A DNA stretch of 64,000 nucleotides from Solirubrobacterales bacterium 67-14 (GCA_001897355.1 MKST01000003.1:151391-215390), one strand, 5' to 3'. Counted from the first letter of the stretch, positions 1 to 7,763 are shown. Program-made: numbers and translations. Notes: generated by a model not told the origin, from the sequence alone.

Positions 1-318
1 GTCGGGATCGACACTCCCGAGGTTTACGGCGGCAAAGAATGCGGAGGCGAAGAAGCAAGCAACCGCATGAAGACCATGGCCAAAGGCTGGGTGCGGGTCA
101 AGACCGATCCGAAGCAGCCGAAACGAGACCGCTACAACCGGCTGCTCGCTTACGTGTCCAAGGGACACAAGGACCTGAACAAGCGCATGATCAGCCTCGG
201 ACTCGCCAAGGTCTACGTCGTCGGCAAACGCTTCTCCGCTTACCACTCATACAAGCGAGCGCAAGTCCAGGCTAGATCCGCCGGTCGTGGGTCGTGGGGT
301 CGCTGCGGACACATATAG
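1..318 (+). CDS. Thermonuclease-like (SNase domain) protein, 5' partial
   Basis: The reading frame is open from base 1 to the TAG at 316-318, so the N-terminus lies outside the window. The visible start, VGIDTPEVYGG, is the conserved SNase-fold strand with the calcium-site Asp and Thr-Pro-Glu context. It is followed by the usual KVYVVGKRFSAYHSYKRAQ helix, then a short tail ending RCGHI. Family members are calcium-dependent, often secreted nucleases that cleave DNA and RNA. The missing N-terminus hides any signal peptide, so location cannot be judged. Domain call is confident; substrate and role in this accessory segment are not known. Confidence 0.8.
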   Translation, partial: VGIDTPEVYGGKECGGEEASNRMKTMAKGWVRVKTDPKQPKRDRYNRLLAYVSKGHKDLNKRMISLGLAKVYVVGKRFSAYHSYKRAQVQARSAGRGSWGRCGHI

Positions 319-331
319 GAAATGGAGTGAG

Positions 332-1126
332 ATGAGCACGAGCGATTATCTGCCTGAGGTAGCACCCACGGCAAAGGAAAAGGTTGCCTCCCACGCCAAC
401 AAGCTCGCAGGAGCACTGGTAGGAGTCGGTGCCTCAGTCCTCGGTACTCCCGTCGCTGGTCCTCCGGCCGCGATGGCTGCGACCAAGAGCGGCGAAGTCC
501 TACTTGGAATGCTCTTCGGGAAGCGACAGAGCCAAGCCGAGATTGCTTTCGAGCGCGCCGCCCAGCGTATTTCGGATCGGCAGAAAGATGGCGAAGAGCC
601 ACATGCCCGCTCAGAAGACGACTATCTGGCGACCCTTGAAGTGATGATCCGCGTGGCCGTAAACGGACTAAATGACAAGAAGGCTGCGCTGGTCGGAAAT
701 CTCTATGCGGCGTCAGTGTTTGATCCAACTTTGAAATACACCGACGATGTCATCGCCTACATCGACGACCTCGACTCCCTAACGTGGCGCCAGATCTGCA
801 TTCTCGCCTACTTGGACGACGAATCCAGGTCAGAAGAACAGAATCTCTTTGCCGCCGCAGCTTCCGAAGGAACTCGGCGCCTCAACCCCGAATGCGAGAG
901 GGCACTATCCCAACTCGGACGGGTCCACGAACTAATTGGACTCAAAGATTCAAACGGTGCCGTGAACAACCCTTCGAACACGTTCGGAGGTGGTGCCATT
1001 ACCGGGTCCAACTTCGAAAAGGTCGCATTGTCGGGTCGGGGTGCGACTCTCTGCCGAATCACCGAGATCCGCGACGTGGTGACTTCAGAAGACCTAGACC
1101 GTTTCGTTGAAGAGAATCTATGGTGA
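332..1126 (+). CDS. Hypothetical protein
   Basis: 264 residues, not recognised. I chose the ATG at 332 because GGAG lies just upstream (about 325); an in-frame ATG at 287 would overlap the nuclease gene and adds an unlikely sequence. Residues about 20-55 are Ala/Gly-rich with an amphipathic to weakly hydrophobic stretch (GALVGVGASVLGTPVAGPPAAMAA), which might be a glycine-zipper-like membrane-interacting segment. The rest is charged and helical-looking. It overlaps the next gene, a membrane protein, by 20 bp, so the two are probably translated together. Confidence 0.6.
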   Translation: MSTSDYLPEVAPTAKEKVASHANKLAGALVGVGASVLGTPVAGPPAAMAATKSGEVLLGMLFGKRQSQAEIAFERAAQRISDRQKDGEEPHARSEDDYLATLEVMIRVAVNGLNDKKAALVGNLYAASVFDPTLKYTDDVIAYIDDLDSLTWRQICILAYLDDESRSEEQNLFAAAASEGTRRLNPECERALSQLGRVHELIGLKDSNGAVNNPSNTFGGGAITGSNFEKVALSGRGATLCRITEIRDVVTSEDLDRFVEENLW

Positions 1127-2114
1127 GAACGTATCGAGGCCAACTTTGAGTGCCGAGCGGAACGAACCTCAATCGACGAGTGCGGGCGACACCGACTCCG
1201 GAGGTACAGACGCTGATCGGGATGGCACGCCTTCGATCGGACTTGCCCGTGCCGACACCAACCTGCTGAAGTTCTTGATCCAGATATTGGTTCTGCTGCC
1301 TTCTCTCGGGACGATTCTGCTCCTAATTGGGGCTCTCTCTTGGGCCGTGAAACTCTCGAACGCGGGACTCCCCTGGAGAATCTTGACCGAGAACCTGAGC
1401 GTTCGGATGCTTGTTGGAGAAGGTCTGACGGTAGTTGCGTTTCCGCTGCTTGTTCTCGCGGCGCTGTGCTTGGCCATCCTGGCCTTTGATCCTTCACTGG
1501 CTTTAGGAGATAAGCCAGAAAAGGATTCAGGGGAGGCCAAGGACGATGGGCGTATCAGACGCTGGCTGAAGACGACCTGGAAGTTTGTTTTGCGTCCTTT
1601 CCGATGGATCAACCAGAAGCTTGGCGAGATCCGCTTCACGCTTTTCCCGAGGCTCTTGGCCTTGGTTCTGGTACTCCTCGGAGTCTTACTGGCTCCCGTC
1701 GCAGTACTCGTCGGAAGCGCTTTCCTTGGCTTGGCAGCGGCTATCGTCTTTCTGAAGGTCAAGAGCGCAGACAGGCCTGTTTCAGATCACGGAGTCCCCT
1801 GGACGATGTTGTGTGCGTATCTGTTTCTCGCGTCGGTAGGCCTGGGGATCATATTCTCGAACTTCACGCCACTGAAAACTCCAACTGGCGAACCGGTTCC
1901 TAACAGCGGAGCGTCATTACCTCCGTCGTTCGGAATTCTCACGACCACGAATGACAAGGTCGTCATCCTTTATCCATGTGGATGCGAGAGTGCCAACTCA
2001 TCATTCACTCGGAGCGTGCAAGCAGAGCAAGTTGCAGCTTCCGGAAAGGAGTGCTCAATGGGGATTCGATCCGGCACGAACCTTTGGAACTGGGTTGTGG
2101 ATTCACTGAACTGA
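1107..2114 (+). CDS. Multi-pass membrane protein, unknown function
   Basis: 335 residues from a TTG at 1107, overlapping the previous gene; another in-frame TTG at 1146 is possible. A polar N-terminus of about 45 residues precedes hydrophobic segments near residues 50-80, 100-130, 185-215 and 228-250, so about four to six membrane spans are expected. The C-terminal third is soluble and carries CGCES and a second Cys (EC), which could pair outside the cell. I recognise no family. Overlap with the upstream hypothetical gene suggests a two-gene unit. Confidence 0.6.
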   Translation: MKRIYGENVSRPTLSAERNEPQSTSAGDTDSGGTDADRDGTPSIGLARADTNLLKFLIQILVLLPSLGTILLLIGALSWAVKLSNAGLPWRILTENLSVRMLVGEGLTVVAFPLLVLAALCLAILAFDPSLALGDKPEKDSGEAKDDGRIRRWLKTTWKFVLRPFRWINQKLGEIRFTLFPRLLALVLVLLGVLLAPVAVLVGSAFLGLAAAIVFLKVKSADRPVSDHGVPWTMLCAYLFLASVGLGIIFSNFTPLKTPTGEPVPNSGASLPPSFGILTTTNDKVVILYPCGCESANSSFTRSVQAEQVAASGKECSMGIRSGTNLWNWVVDSLN

Positions 2115-2168
2115 GAATCACACGGCGAAAATCGAGCGAACCGCGGAACCAACGCGGAGAATGTGAAG

Positions 2169-2261
2169 ATGGAACCAATAGTGGACATTTTCGTAGCTAT
2201 CGCGATTGTGATCCTGACTTTCATCGTTGTAGTTGCAATCTCAAACTCGAAGAATTCCTAA
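2169..2261 (+). CDS. Small single-span membrane peptide
   Basis: A 30-residue frame starting ATG GAA CCA and ending TAA at 2259-2261. Residues 4-24 are almost entirely hydrophobic (VDIFVAIAIVILTFIVVVAI), followed by a short polar tail SNSKNS. GGAG sits about nine bases upstream at roughly 2155-2158. It directly follows the membrane protein gene. Size, a single transmembrane helix and a Shine-Dalgarno site support a real gene, but without homologues it stays tentative. Confidence 0.45.
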   Translation: MEPIVDIFVAIAIVILTFIVVVAISNSKNS

Positions 2262-2337
2262 CCCGAGCCATCGCCGCGGACAGCTCTGCGGAGCACAGTG
2301 CGCCCGACGTCCGCGGACTCTGTTAGGGATGAGGACT

Positions 2338-2973
2338 ATGAGTATCGTCAAAGCGGAGCGGACGTCGGGAGTGGACTTGCTCGTGTCCGCGTTCGTCACG
2401 TTGAACGAGGTCGAGCAGCAAGCGGCGCTCGCGGCTTGCCAGGCGAAGTGGCTGGAGTCATGCGAGGCCGGGAACAGCGAAGCGTCCCTCGTGTTCGCGT
2501 CGCTCAGGCGCTCGGTTGAAGAGTGCGGAGAGTTCCCGGGAGTTGAGCAGTATCGGGACCTGCGGAAATCGCTCGGTGAGGAGATCTTGCCGTTCTCCAG
2601 GGTTCTCCGGTTCTTCAACGGCTCTTGGCATCAAGCACGGGAAGCCATGGACCTTCTGGAAGTCACAACGGAACGTCGTATCCAGTCCCGCTTCGAGTCG
2701 AGGCAACTCGGCAAGATCTGGAAATACACGGATGAGACACTCCGTCACTGCATTCTTGAAGCCGGGAACGCGATCGGTCGGGCCCCGCAGGTCAGCGAGT
2801 ACTTGTGGTGGCGGGAGGAGCGGCGCGAACTCGCGAAAGCCAAGGGTGAAACGCTTTTCCTTCCGACGGCTACCCCGTACCGAAACCGTTTCGGTTCCTG
2901 GGAAGGTGCTCTCCTCCACTACGGCTACACGCAGGAAGAGATCGACAAGCGGCTGGAGAGAACCGGACCATGA
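2338..2973 (+). CDS. Homing-endonuclease-associated repeat (HNH_repeat-like) protein
   Basis: 211 residues from the ATG at 2338, with GAGG close upstream; an ATG at 2329 is also in frame. The C-terminal half contains a pattern typical of the helical DNA-binding repeats attached to homing endonucleases: a helix (ETLRHCILEAGNAIGRAP), a Tyr/Trp-containing middle, then NRFGSWEGALLHYGYT, matching the family's FGSW..AL...G core. No HNH or LAGLIDADG catalytic motif is visible, so it may be a DNA-binding protein rather than a nuclease. It converges on the ArsR-like gene with four bases between stops. Confidence 0.55.
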   Translation: MSIVKAERTSGVDLLVSAFVTLNEVEQQAALAACQAKWLESCEAGNSEASLVFASLRRSVEECGEFPGVEQYRDLRKSLGEEILPFSRVLRFFNGSWHQAREAMDLLEVTTERRIQSRFESRQLGKIWKYTDETLRHCILEAGNAIGRAPQVSEYLWWREERRELAKAKGETLFLPTATPYRNRFGSWEGALLHYGYTQEEIDKRLERTGP

Positions 2974-2977
2974 TTCG

Positions 2978-3352
2978 TCACAAGTCCCTTCCCTCAGCCA
3001 GCCTGGCGATCTCCAGCCACCATCTCCCCTTCTCGGTGATTGCGAACTCGCCTCTCACTTGGGATTCGAGCAGGCCGTCGTTGACTGCCTTTCGGAGATG
3101 GTGGGATGTGAGTGTGAGAGATTCGTCGATCCGTTCGGCGAGTTGGGTCACACTCCTGTGCTGGTGCCGGGTCTCGAAGAGAAACAAGAGCTTCAAGCGA
3201 ACGGGCGACGACATCGCTTTGAACTCATCCGATATTCGGACTAGCTCATCCCATTCCGGAAACGCCGGATCTCTTCTTGATCTTGACTGGGTCATCTCGC
3301 GACTTGCCCACTCTGGGAGCACGCTGAGTAAGGGTAAGACTTTTTGTGACAT
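2978..3352 (-). CDS. ArsR-like winged-helix transcriptional regulator
   Basis: 124 residues from the ATG at 3352. The C-terminal two thirds follow the ArsR/winged-helix pattern: KAMSSPVRLKLLFLFE as first helix, SVTQLAERIDESLTLTSHHLRKAVNDGLLES as helix-turn-helix, then a wing (GEFAITEKGRWWLE). No Cys-based metal site is seen, so the signal sensed is unknown. A perfect inverted repeat starts two bases upstream of this ATG, which suggests autoregulation but leaves no room for a Shine-Dalgarno site. The mRNA may therefore be leaderless, or the start may differ. Confidence 0.6.
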   Translation of the reverse strand: MSQKVLPLLSVLPEWASREMTQSRSRRDPAFPEWDELVRISDEFKAMSSPVRLKLLFLFETRHQHRSVTQLAERIDESLTLTSHHLRKAVNDGLLESQVRGEFAITEKGRWWLEIARLAEGRDL

Positions 3353-3353
3353 T

Positions 3354-3375
3354 GAATCCAAAGTGCTTTGGATTC
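3354..3375. promoter_or_regulatory. 22-bp palindrome, candidate operator of the ArsR-like regulator
   Basis: GAATCCAAAG and CTTTGGATTC are exact inverted 10-bp arms around a TG spacer. The palindrome lies between the divergent ArsR-like gene (start 3352) and the transposase (start 3401). Winged-helix dimers of this family bind such symmetric sites over their own promoter. It could also be part of the element's left end. Confidence 0.5.
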
Positions 3376-5402
3376 GCAGGGAACTCCCTAAGAAAAAGAC
3401 ATGGTCAAGCCCATGGCACGACCGCGCACTTATTACATGCCTTCGGAGGCTGAGATGAGCCGGTTCAAGCGACCTGAGCACAAGCGTCGTGCGCGCTTCG
3501 GCAAGCAACTCCCGAAGCCTGCTGAGAGAGCAACTCTCAGGTGGGGACTCGATGAGACCCCGATCCAAAGGATCCGTGACGCGCGACTCGTCCAGCTACT
3601 CATGGCTGACCATGACTTCCAAGCGACGGTTGGTAGCTACATCGACAATGTCGATCGCAGAAATCAGACTGCGCGCGGCCGGACGCTTGGCCGGAAGGCG
3701 ACCTGGACGGCGATGCAGCTTGAAACGATTTTGCTTTATCGCCGTTTGAGCGGCAAGAGCACGATCAAGCGGGCGTTGATCGAGCTTCGCGCTGATCCAG
3801 GAGAGCGAGCGATCCTCGGGCTACCGGATGTTCTCCCGTCCGAACCGACAATCAGTAGATATCTGACCAACCATTCAGATCCTGACGCCCGCGAGACCGC
3901 ATACCTTGAACTGGACCGTCGTCTTCGCGACCGAGTGACTGATCTACCTAATTTTGATGAGGAAGCGCGGATCCTCGCGATGGACGGCAGCTCCCACGAA
4001 ACCCACTACGCCCCGCCACCTTCGACTCAGAAGCACGCGGAGAAATTCAAAGGCAAGATCACCGCGGTAGATGGCGGCTACCTCGGCGGCCGGAAAGCAG
4101 GGAAAGGCTGGCAGCTCATCACCATGGTCACCGAGCGCGGAACCCCGGTCGCGTGGTCGCTCACAGACCTCAACAAGGGCGAAAAACCAGTAGGTGCTGC
4201 CGTAGTCGAATCGTACGCTGAGCACGTACTACCCAAACGCAACCAGCAAACACTGACCGTGTGCTCGTGCGACGGTGGTTTCCAATCCCCGCGAGTTCAC
4301 CGGGCGATGATTGACGCTCGGATCGTCCCGAACATCCACAAGGGATCTCACGCTGACTCGACCACGTCAAAGAACTCGAACAAGAAGAAAGAGCGGAACT
4401 GGACGGCTTTCTACAACCCCAATGAACCGCACTACTCGAACTGGGCGATCAACGGCCTCGAAGAGATCACCTGCAACTGCGGAGACGGCAGAACCGAACG
4501 CTACTTCGAGATCAGCCCAACAGGGAAACTCACCATCGGCACCAAAGGCTCATGCAAGAACTGCGGAGCGATCTCAATCATGGTCGGCAAATGGCGCCGC
4601 GCCCAAAACCCGAAGCGCGCCTCGTACATGACCGCGCAAGACCAGGCCCGGTACACGGCCGCCCCCACGATCGGCAACCCACTCCACTTCCATGACCCGG
4701 TCGCGCACGAGTACGGGCTTGACCGGTTCGGCTGGAACGAGTCATTTCACGCTGTCCTTCAGAAACGATTCGACCTTCTCGGCAAGAGCTGGATGCGATC
4801 AGCCCAGGAAGCCAGAACCGAGTTCGCCGTGGCCTTCAGCGCGATCTCGATCCTCCTCCTTGAACGCCACAAACGCGAGACGAACAACGACTTCAAACTG
4901 CTCACACCAAGTCCGTCCCGTGGAGTGCGAGTGATCGCATCGACGAAGAATCGATCACTCGGCGGAACCATGAAGCCCCACGGAACAAGACCGGCCGCGA
5001 AGACCCTTGCGAGCTCAACCCGAGGTTGGACTCGACTGACCGGCAAGCTCCACCCCCGATAGGACAACCGTCCCCCGGCTTCCCAGCGGACGCCACCCCC
5101 TACACGCCTTACCTTCAGCCCCGAACTCCGGGGCTCGAAGTCGTTCCAAAAGAACCCGTGAGACCCGCCCGCCACCCGCGACCATCATCACCCAACCAGC
5201 AATAGCTCAGTACTGAGCTATCACGCCGAGAAGAATCAACTCGCCAAAACCCGGCAAGAACCCGTGTCCAGACCGCAAGGTTTCTCGTACATAGGGAACG
5301 CACGACCAACCCGTCACGATCCCAACTTATGAAAGCGGTTAAGCCCTACCGCACCGATCCCAAAACGGCTACCAAGACGAAAAACATGCCGATTTGCAGG
5401 GA
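3371..5402. repeat. 12-bp near-direct repeat flanking the transposase
   Basis: GATTCGCAGGGA at 3371-3382 and GATTTGCAGGGA at 5391-5402 differ at one base and bracket the transposase in the same orientation. They could be element-end motifs or chance. The left copy overlaps one arm of the 22-bp palindrome. Confidence 0.3.
3401..5062 (+). CDS. DDE transposase (IS4/IS1182-like)
   Basis: 553 residues from the ATG at 3401; a second in-frame ATG lies at 3413. Likely catalytic acids are Asp195 (LAMDGSS), Asp291 (CSCDGGFQSP) and Glu447 in YGLDRFGWNESFHAVLQK, which resembles the Y-R-E-K signature of IS4-type enzymes. An insertion between the second Asp and the Glu holds Cys358, Cys360, Cys385 and Cys388, a probable zinc ribbon. 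The frame is uninterrupted, so the element may be active. No clear terminal inverted repeats were resolved by eye. Subfamily is uncertain; a DDE transposase is near certain. Confidence 0.85.
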   Translation: MVKPMARPRTYYMPSEAEMSRFKRPEHKRRARFGKQLPKPAERATLRWGLDETPIQRIRDARLVQLLMADHDFQATVGSYIDNVDRRNQTARGRTLGRKATWTAMQLETILLYRRLSGKSTIKRALIELRADPGERAILGLPDVLPSEPTISRYLTNHSDPDARETAYLELDRRLRDRVTDLPNFDEEARILAMDGSSHETHYAPPPSTQKHAEKFKGKITAVDGGYLGGRKAGKGWQLITMVTERGTPVAWSLTDLNKGEKPVGAAVVESYAEHVLPKRNQQTLTVCSCDGGFQSPRVHRAMIDARIVPNIHKGSHADSTTSKNSNKKKERNWTAFYNPNEPHYSNWAINGLEEITCNCGDGRTERYFEISPTGKLTIGTKGSCKNCGAISIMVGKWRRAQNPKRASYMTAQDQARYTAAPTIGNPLHFHDPVAHEYGLDRFGWNESFHAVLQKRFDLLGKSWMRSAQEARTEFAVAFSAISILLLERHKRETNNDFKLLTPSPSRGVRVIASTKNRSLGGTMKPHGTRPAAKTLASSTRGWTRLTGKLHPR

Positions 5403-5445
5403 TTCATTGTGAAACCGGTAAACCTCGACTTATGAAATTGGACCC
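5063..5445. mobile_element. Non-coding right end of the transposable element or island
   Basis: About 380 bases without a convincing gene between the transposase stop and the cut response-regulator gene. ACTTATGAAA occurs twice in the same orientation (about 5325 and 5428). The junction is placed near 5440-5446, where the response regulator's homology stops (after PFSYGELL) and an unrelated LGPIS tail and stop codon begin. Read on the minus strand, the probable terminus begins GGGTCCAATTTCATAAG. Confidence 0.45.
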
Positions 5446-5816
5446 AGCAACTCGCCGTACGAAAACGGTTTCTGGACGTAGTCGTCGGCTCCCTCGCCCA
5501 GCCCTCTGACCCGGTCGCGTTCGGTGCCGCGGCCACTGACGATGATCACCGCGAGGCCGGGGTCGATCCGGTTGACGGTGCGGTCCTGGTTGCGGATCTC
5601 GCGCAGGAGGTCGAGCCCCGCCGCGTCGGGCAGGTTCAGGTCGAGCAGGAGCAGGTCCGGTTCGTTGTAGAGACAGAGGCGCATCGCGTCGGCAGCGGTT
5701 GGCGCAGCCATCACGCCGAACCGATCGGCGGTCAGGTGCTCGCAGAGCAGCTCGAGCGTCGCCTGGTCGTCTTCACAGACCACGATCCGAGCGACCTCCT
5801 CCCGGTCGGGCAGCAT
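5430..5816 (-). pseudogene. Response regulator truncated after the receiver domain
   Basis: 128 residues from the ATG at 5816. The receiver is complete: acidic pair in VVCEDD, phospho-acceptor Asp in DLLLLDLNLPDA, the Ser of VIIVSGRG at the Thr/Ser switch position, and the conserved Lys of DDYVQKPFSYGEL. OmpR-type regulators continue from this point into a winged-helix DNA-binding domain of about 100 residues, but here five unrelated residues and TAA follow, at the edge of the mobile region. It overlaps the DUF192 gene (TGATG), so both were one operon. A stand-alone receiver could still work, but the position of the break argues for disruption. Confidence 0.75.
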
Positions 5817-6199
5817 CACGCCAGCCCTTCCGATGGTTCGGCTTCACACGTCGCCCGCTCCCACCTGTCGACGTCCCAGTCGGAAGGCAGCTCCAGCACC
5901 GCCTCGGCTTCCGGCACCCGGACCCGATGCCCCGGCCCGACCTCCCGCACCGCGATCAGTGGCTCGCCCGCCGGCCCGAGGAAGAGCAGGTCGAGCGGGA
6001 AGCGCATGCCGAAGGTGTGGACCGAGCGGCAGCGGGGAATCAGCAGGCCCTGCGGCGCCCGGTGCCGGTCCAGCAAGGCCAGGCCCAGCAGCCTTGAAAG
6101 CGGATCGTCCGCCACCGGCACCTCGAAACCATGGACCTGACGTCGCTGAAGTCGCCTGAAACGTCTGGCCGGACGGGTGTTGTCTGCTCCGATCGCCAT
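5816..6199 (-). CDS. DUF192 family protein
   Basis: 127 residues from the ATG at 6199, which has TGGGGAC immediately upstream. The core matches the DUF192 (COG1430) pattern: DDPLSRLLGLALLDRHRAPQGLLIPRCRSVHTFGMRFPLDLLFLGPAGEPL, then VREVGPGHRVRVPEAEAVLELP. These are small soluble or exported beta-barrel proteins of unknown biochemical role. The stop overlaps the response-regulator start (TGATG). A ~50-bp element that recurs at 7621 lies 12 bases upstream of the start codon and may control it. Confidence 0.75.
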   Translation of the reverse strand: MAIGADNTRPARRFRRLQRRQVHGFEVPVADDPLSRLLGLALLDRHRAPQGLLIPRCRSVHTFGMRFPLDLLFLGPAGEPLIAVREVGPGHRVRVPEAEAVLELPSDWDVDRWERATCEAEPSEGLA

Positions 6200-6209
6200 G
6201 TCCCCATAA

Positions 6210-6260
6210 GGCCCGGGCACAGGAAACTCTCCCCCCGCTCGGGCCCGGCCCTGCAACGAG
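6210..6260 (-). repeat. Conserved ~50-bp element, copy 1 (possible structured leader)
   Basis: Shares with copy 2 two blocks: CCCGGGCACAGGAAACTCTC plus CCCC(C)GCT, and CCCTGCAACGAG, with a GC-rich region between that differs in sequence and length. Read on the minus strand it directly precedes the DUF192 start. Constant outer blocks around a changing hairpin-like centre suggest RNA, but I cannot match a known riboswitch class. Confidence 0.5.
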
Positions 6261-6290
6261 CCCCTTGGCGACTGGCCCTAGACATGAAAA

Positions 6291-6326
6291 TCGGCCCTCA
6301 CCGACCGGGCGGTCGACAAGGGCCGA
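6291..6326 (-). terminator. Rho-independent terminator after the gene ending at 6350
   Basis: Arms TCGGCCCT and AGGGCCGA pair at the base; an inner stem CGACC/GGTCG follows a symmetric three-base internal loop, with a GCCC loop. On the minus strand the stem is followed by TTTT. Confidence 0.65.
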
Positions 6327-6349
6327 ATCTACAGCTACGTACTCTGGTG

Positions 6350-7036
6350 CTACTTACCGGCGTACATTCCGATTGGGATCGATTGCTTGATCACAGCCTC
6401 TCCGGACTCTGACCTGCCGACAACATTCAGATCCTCTGGACCCACGACGGCTTCATAGATGTTCCCATATAGCTGGATGTCGCTGGCTTTCTCCCGGCCC
6501 GTATCGACCGCTTCAACATCATCTGGAACAAGCCCGAGCAAATAGAAATCACCTGAGCCGAAGTTTTCTCCGGTCACGTACGCGCCATGCGAAATCGTCG
6601 AATCCATTGGCACACAGGTTCCGAGATTCTGGCCGCTGCTCTTCGTCGAGTAGAAGCAGATCTTGTCTGACGAAGTGAAGACGAGGACGCTGCTTCCGAG
6701 TGTGGTCTGAACTCGCCCAACCGATGAAAGTGCACCTGGCTGCTTGCCGTCCGTCTGTTTGAGCCCGTACACAATCAAGTCGCGCTCAGTTTTCGACAGC
6801 TCCGCCAGGCTTTCCTGTGTTGGTTCTTCGAGCATAGAGAAACGACCGATTTTTCGGACCTCCTCTGCCGAGGGAGACTTATCAACAGCTAGACCCGCAT
6901 CTTCGCTGACTGGAACGGGGTTGTCCGTGCCTCCTTGACTCACGGCGAAGGCGGCACCCCCCAAACAAAGGAGCGCCAAGATTGAACTGGCGACAGCAAT
7001 TCTGATTCTGTCGCCTCGTCTATTTATCGGCTTCAT
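6350..7036 (-). CDS. Membrane-anchored or secreted hypothetical protein
   Basis: 228 residues from the ATG at 7036, which overlaps the upstream gene's stop as ATGA. A basic N-terminus (MKPINRRGDRIR) precedes a hydrophobic segment at about 13-32 (IAVASSILALLCLGGAAFAV), an uncleaved anchor or a signal peptide. The mature part is acidic with no family I recognise. Its base composition is visibly lower in GC than the flanking rho/glpD region. It forms a coupled pair with the small Cys-containing secreted protein upstream and ends in a good terminator. Confidence 0.6.
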   Translation of the reverse strand: MKPINRRGDRIRIAVASSILALLCLGGAAFAVSQGGTDNPVPVSEDAGLAVDKSPSAEEVRKIGRFSMLEEPTQESLAELSKTERDLIVYGLKQTDGKQPGALSSVGRVQTTLGSSVLVFTSSDKICFYSTKSSGQNLGTCVPMDSTISHGAYVTGENFGSGDFYLLGLVPDDVEAVDTGREKASDIQLYGNIYEAVVGPEDLNVVGRSESGEAVIKQSIPIGMYAGK

Positions 7037-7455
7037 GAGGTGTGCCATCCCCTTCCAAATATGTTCCGGTATCCACCGGAGAACTGGCGGATATATGCCC
7101 AGCCGGGCCTCCATGAAGAAGGTATGTTGCTTCCAATTGAGCCGCCACCGCATATGAGCGAATGAATCTCTCCCCCGAAGTCCTTGTATCCCAAACACTT
7201 TTTCTGTACGGGACTCTGGTAGTCGTAGTCTTCATGCATGTCTAACCAGTACCAGGGACGCTTGTTGGTGCCACTGGCAGCGTCGAAGTAGATGCGTACG
7301 CCGGTGGGAGCAGGATTGTCCTGCCACTTGCAAAACCATCCCGAGCCCGAATAAAAGTTGCAGCTACCGTTGGAAGCTTCTGCTTTGTCTTGCCTCAAAC
7401 CTACCCCCAAAAATGCCAGAGTAAGTAGGAGACAAGCAATCCCTAATTTATTCAA
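7033..7455 (-). CDS. Small secreted Cys-containing protein
   Basis: 140 residues from a TTG at 7455, supported by GGAGGAG about eight bases upstream. Residues 1-27 form a signal peptide ending near AEAS. The mature protein is aromatic-rich (FYSGSGWFCKWQ, RPWYWLDMHEDYDY) with four Cys (NGSCNFY, WFCKW, KKCLGY, LICGGG), consistent with two disulfides outside the cell. It overlaps the next gene by four bases. No family recognised; an extracellular adhesion, inhibitor or signalling role cannot be told apart. Confidence 0.6.
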   Translation of the reverse strand: MNKLGIACLLLTLAFLGVGLRQDKAEASNGSCNFYSGSGWFCKWQDNPAPTGVRIYFDAASGTNKRPWYWLDMHEDYDYQSPVQKKCLGYKDFGGEIHSLICGGGSIGSNIPSSWRPGWAYIRQFSGGYRNIFGRGWHTS

Positions 7456-7620
7456 AGATCACTCCTCCGTGGTGGTTCCCGATTGCCTGACCTTCGCAGG
7501 CGCTGCCGGAGGTTAGCAGTCGAATTGCTCGTGCTCCGTCGCCGATAGACCTGTCAAGCAGCGGACAGATCCGGCCAGCCGTCCGACCCAAGAGCCGATT
7601 GCGATTGATCCAGAATCGGG

Positions 7621-7676
7621 GAACCCGGGCACAGGAAACTCTCCCCCGCTGGTCCGGCCTGACCCTGCAACGAGAC
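7621..7676 (-). repeat. Conserved ~50-bp element, copy 2
   Basis: Same orientation as copy 1 and about 1.4 kb away. The CCCGGGCACAGGAAACTCTC block and the CCCTGCAACGAG block are conserved; the centre contains GGTC/GACC arms that can form a hairpin different from copy 1. It lies about 165 bases upstream of the secreted gene starting at 7455 and is not close to any start codon. Confidence 0.5.
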
Positions 7677-7763
7677 TTTCGGGGTGCAACCGCCCGTTCA
7701 GGTCGCGCGGCGCGAAGTCCATAAACGGAACCTCAAGGCATGATGCCCGGGTACCCAAGGACC

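Noticed and set aside
1003..1020. GGGTCCAACTTCGAAAAG resembling the proposed right terminus of the element
   Set aside because: It is inside a coding frame, matches only partly, is in the wrong place for a left end and is probably chance.
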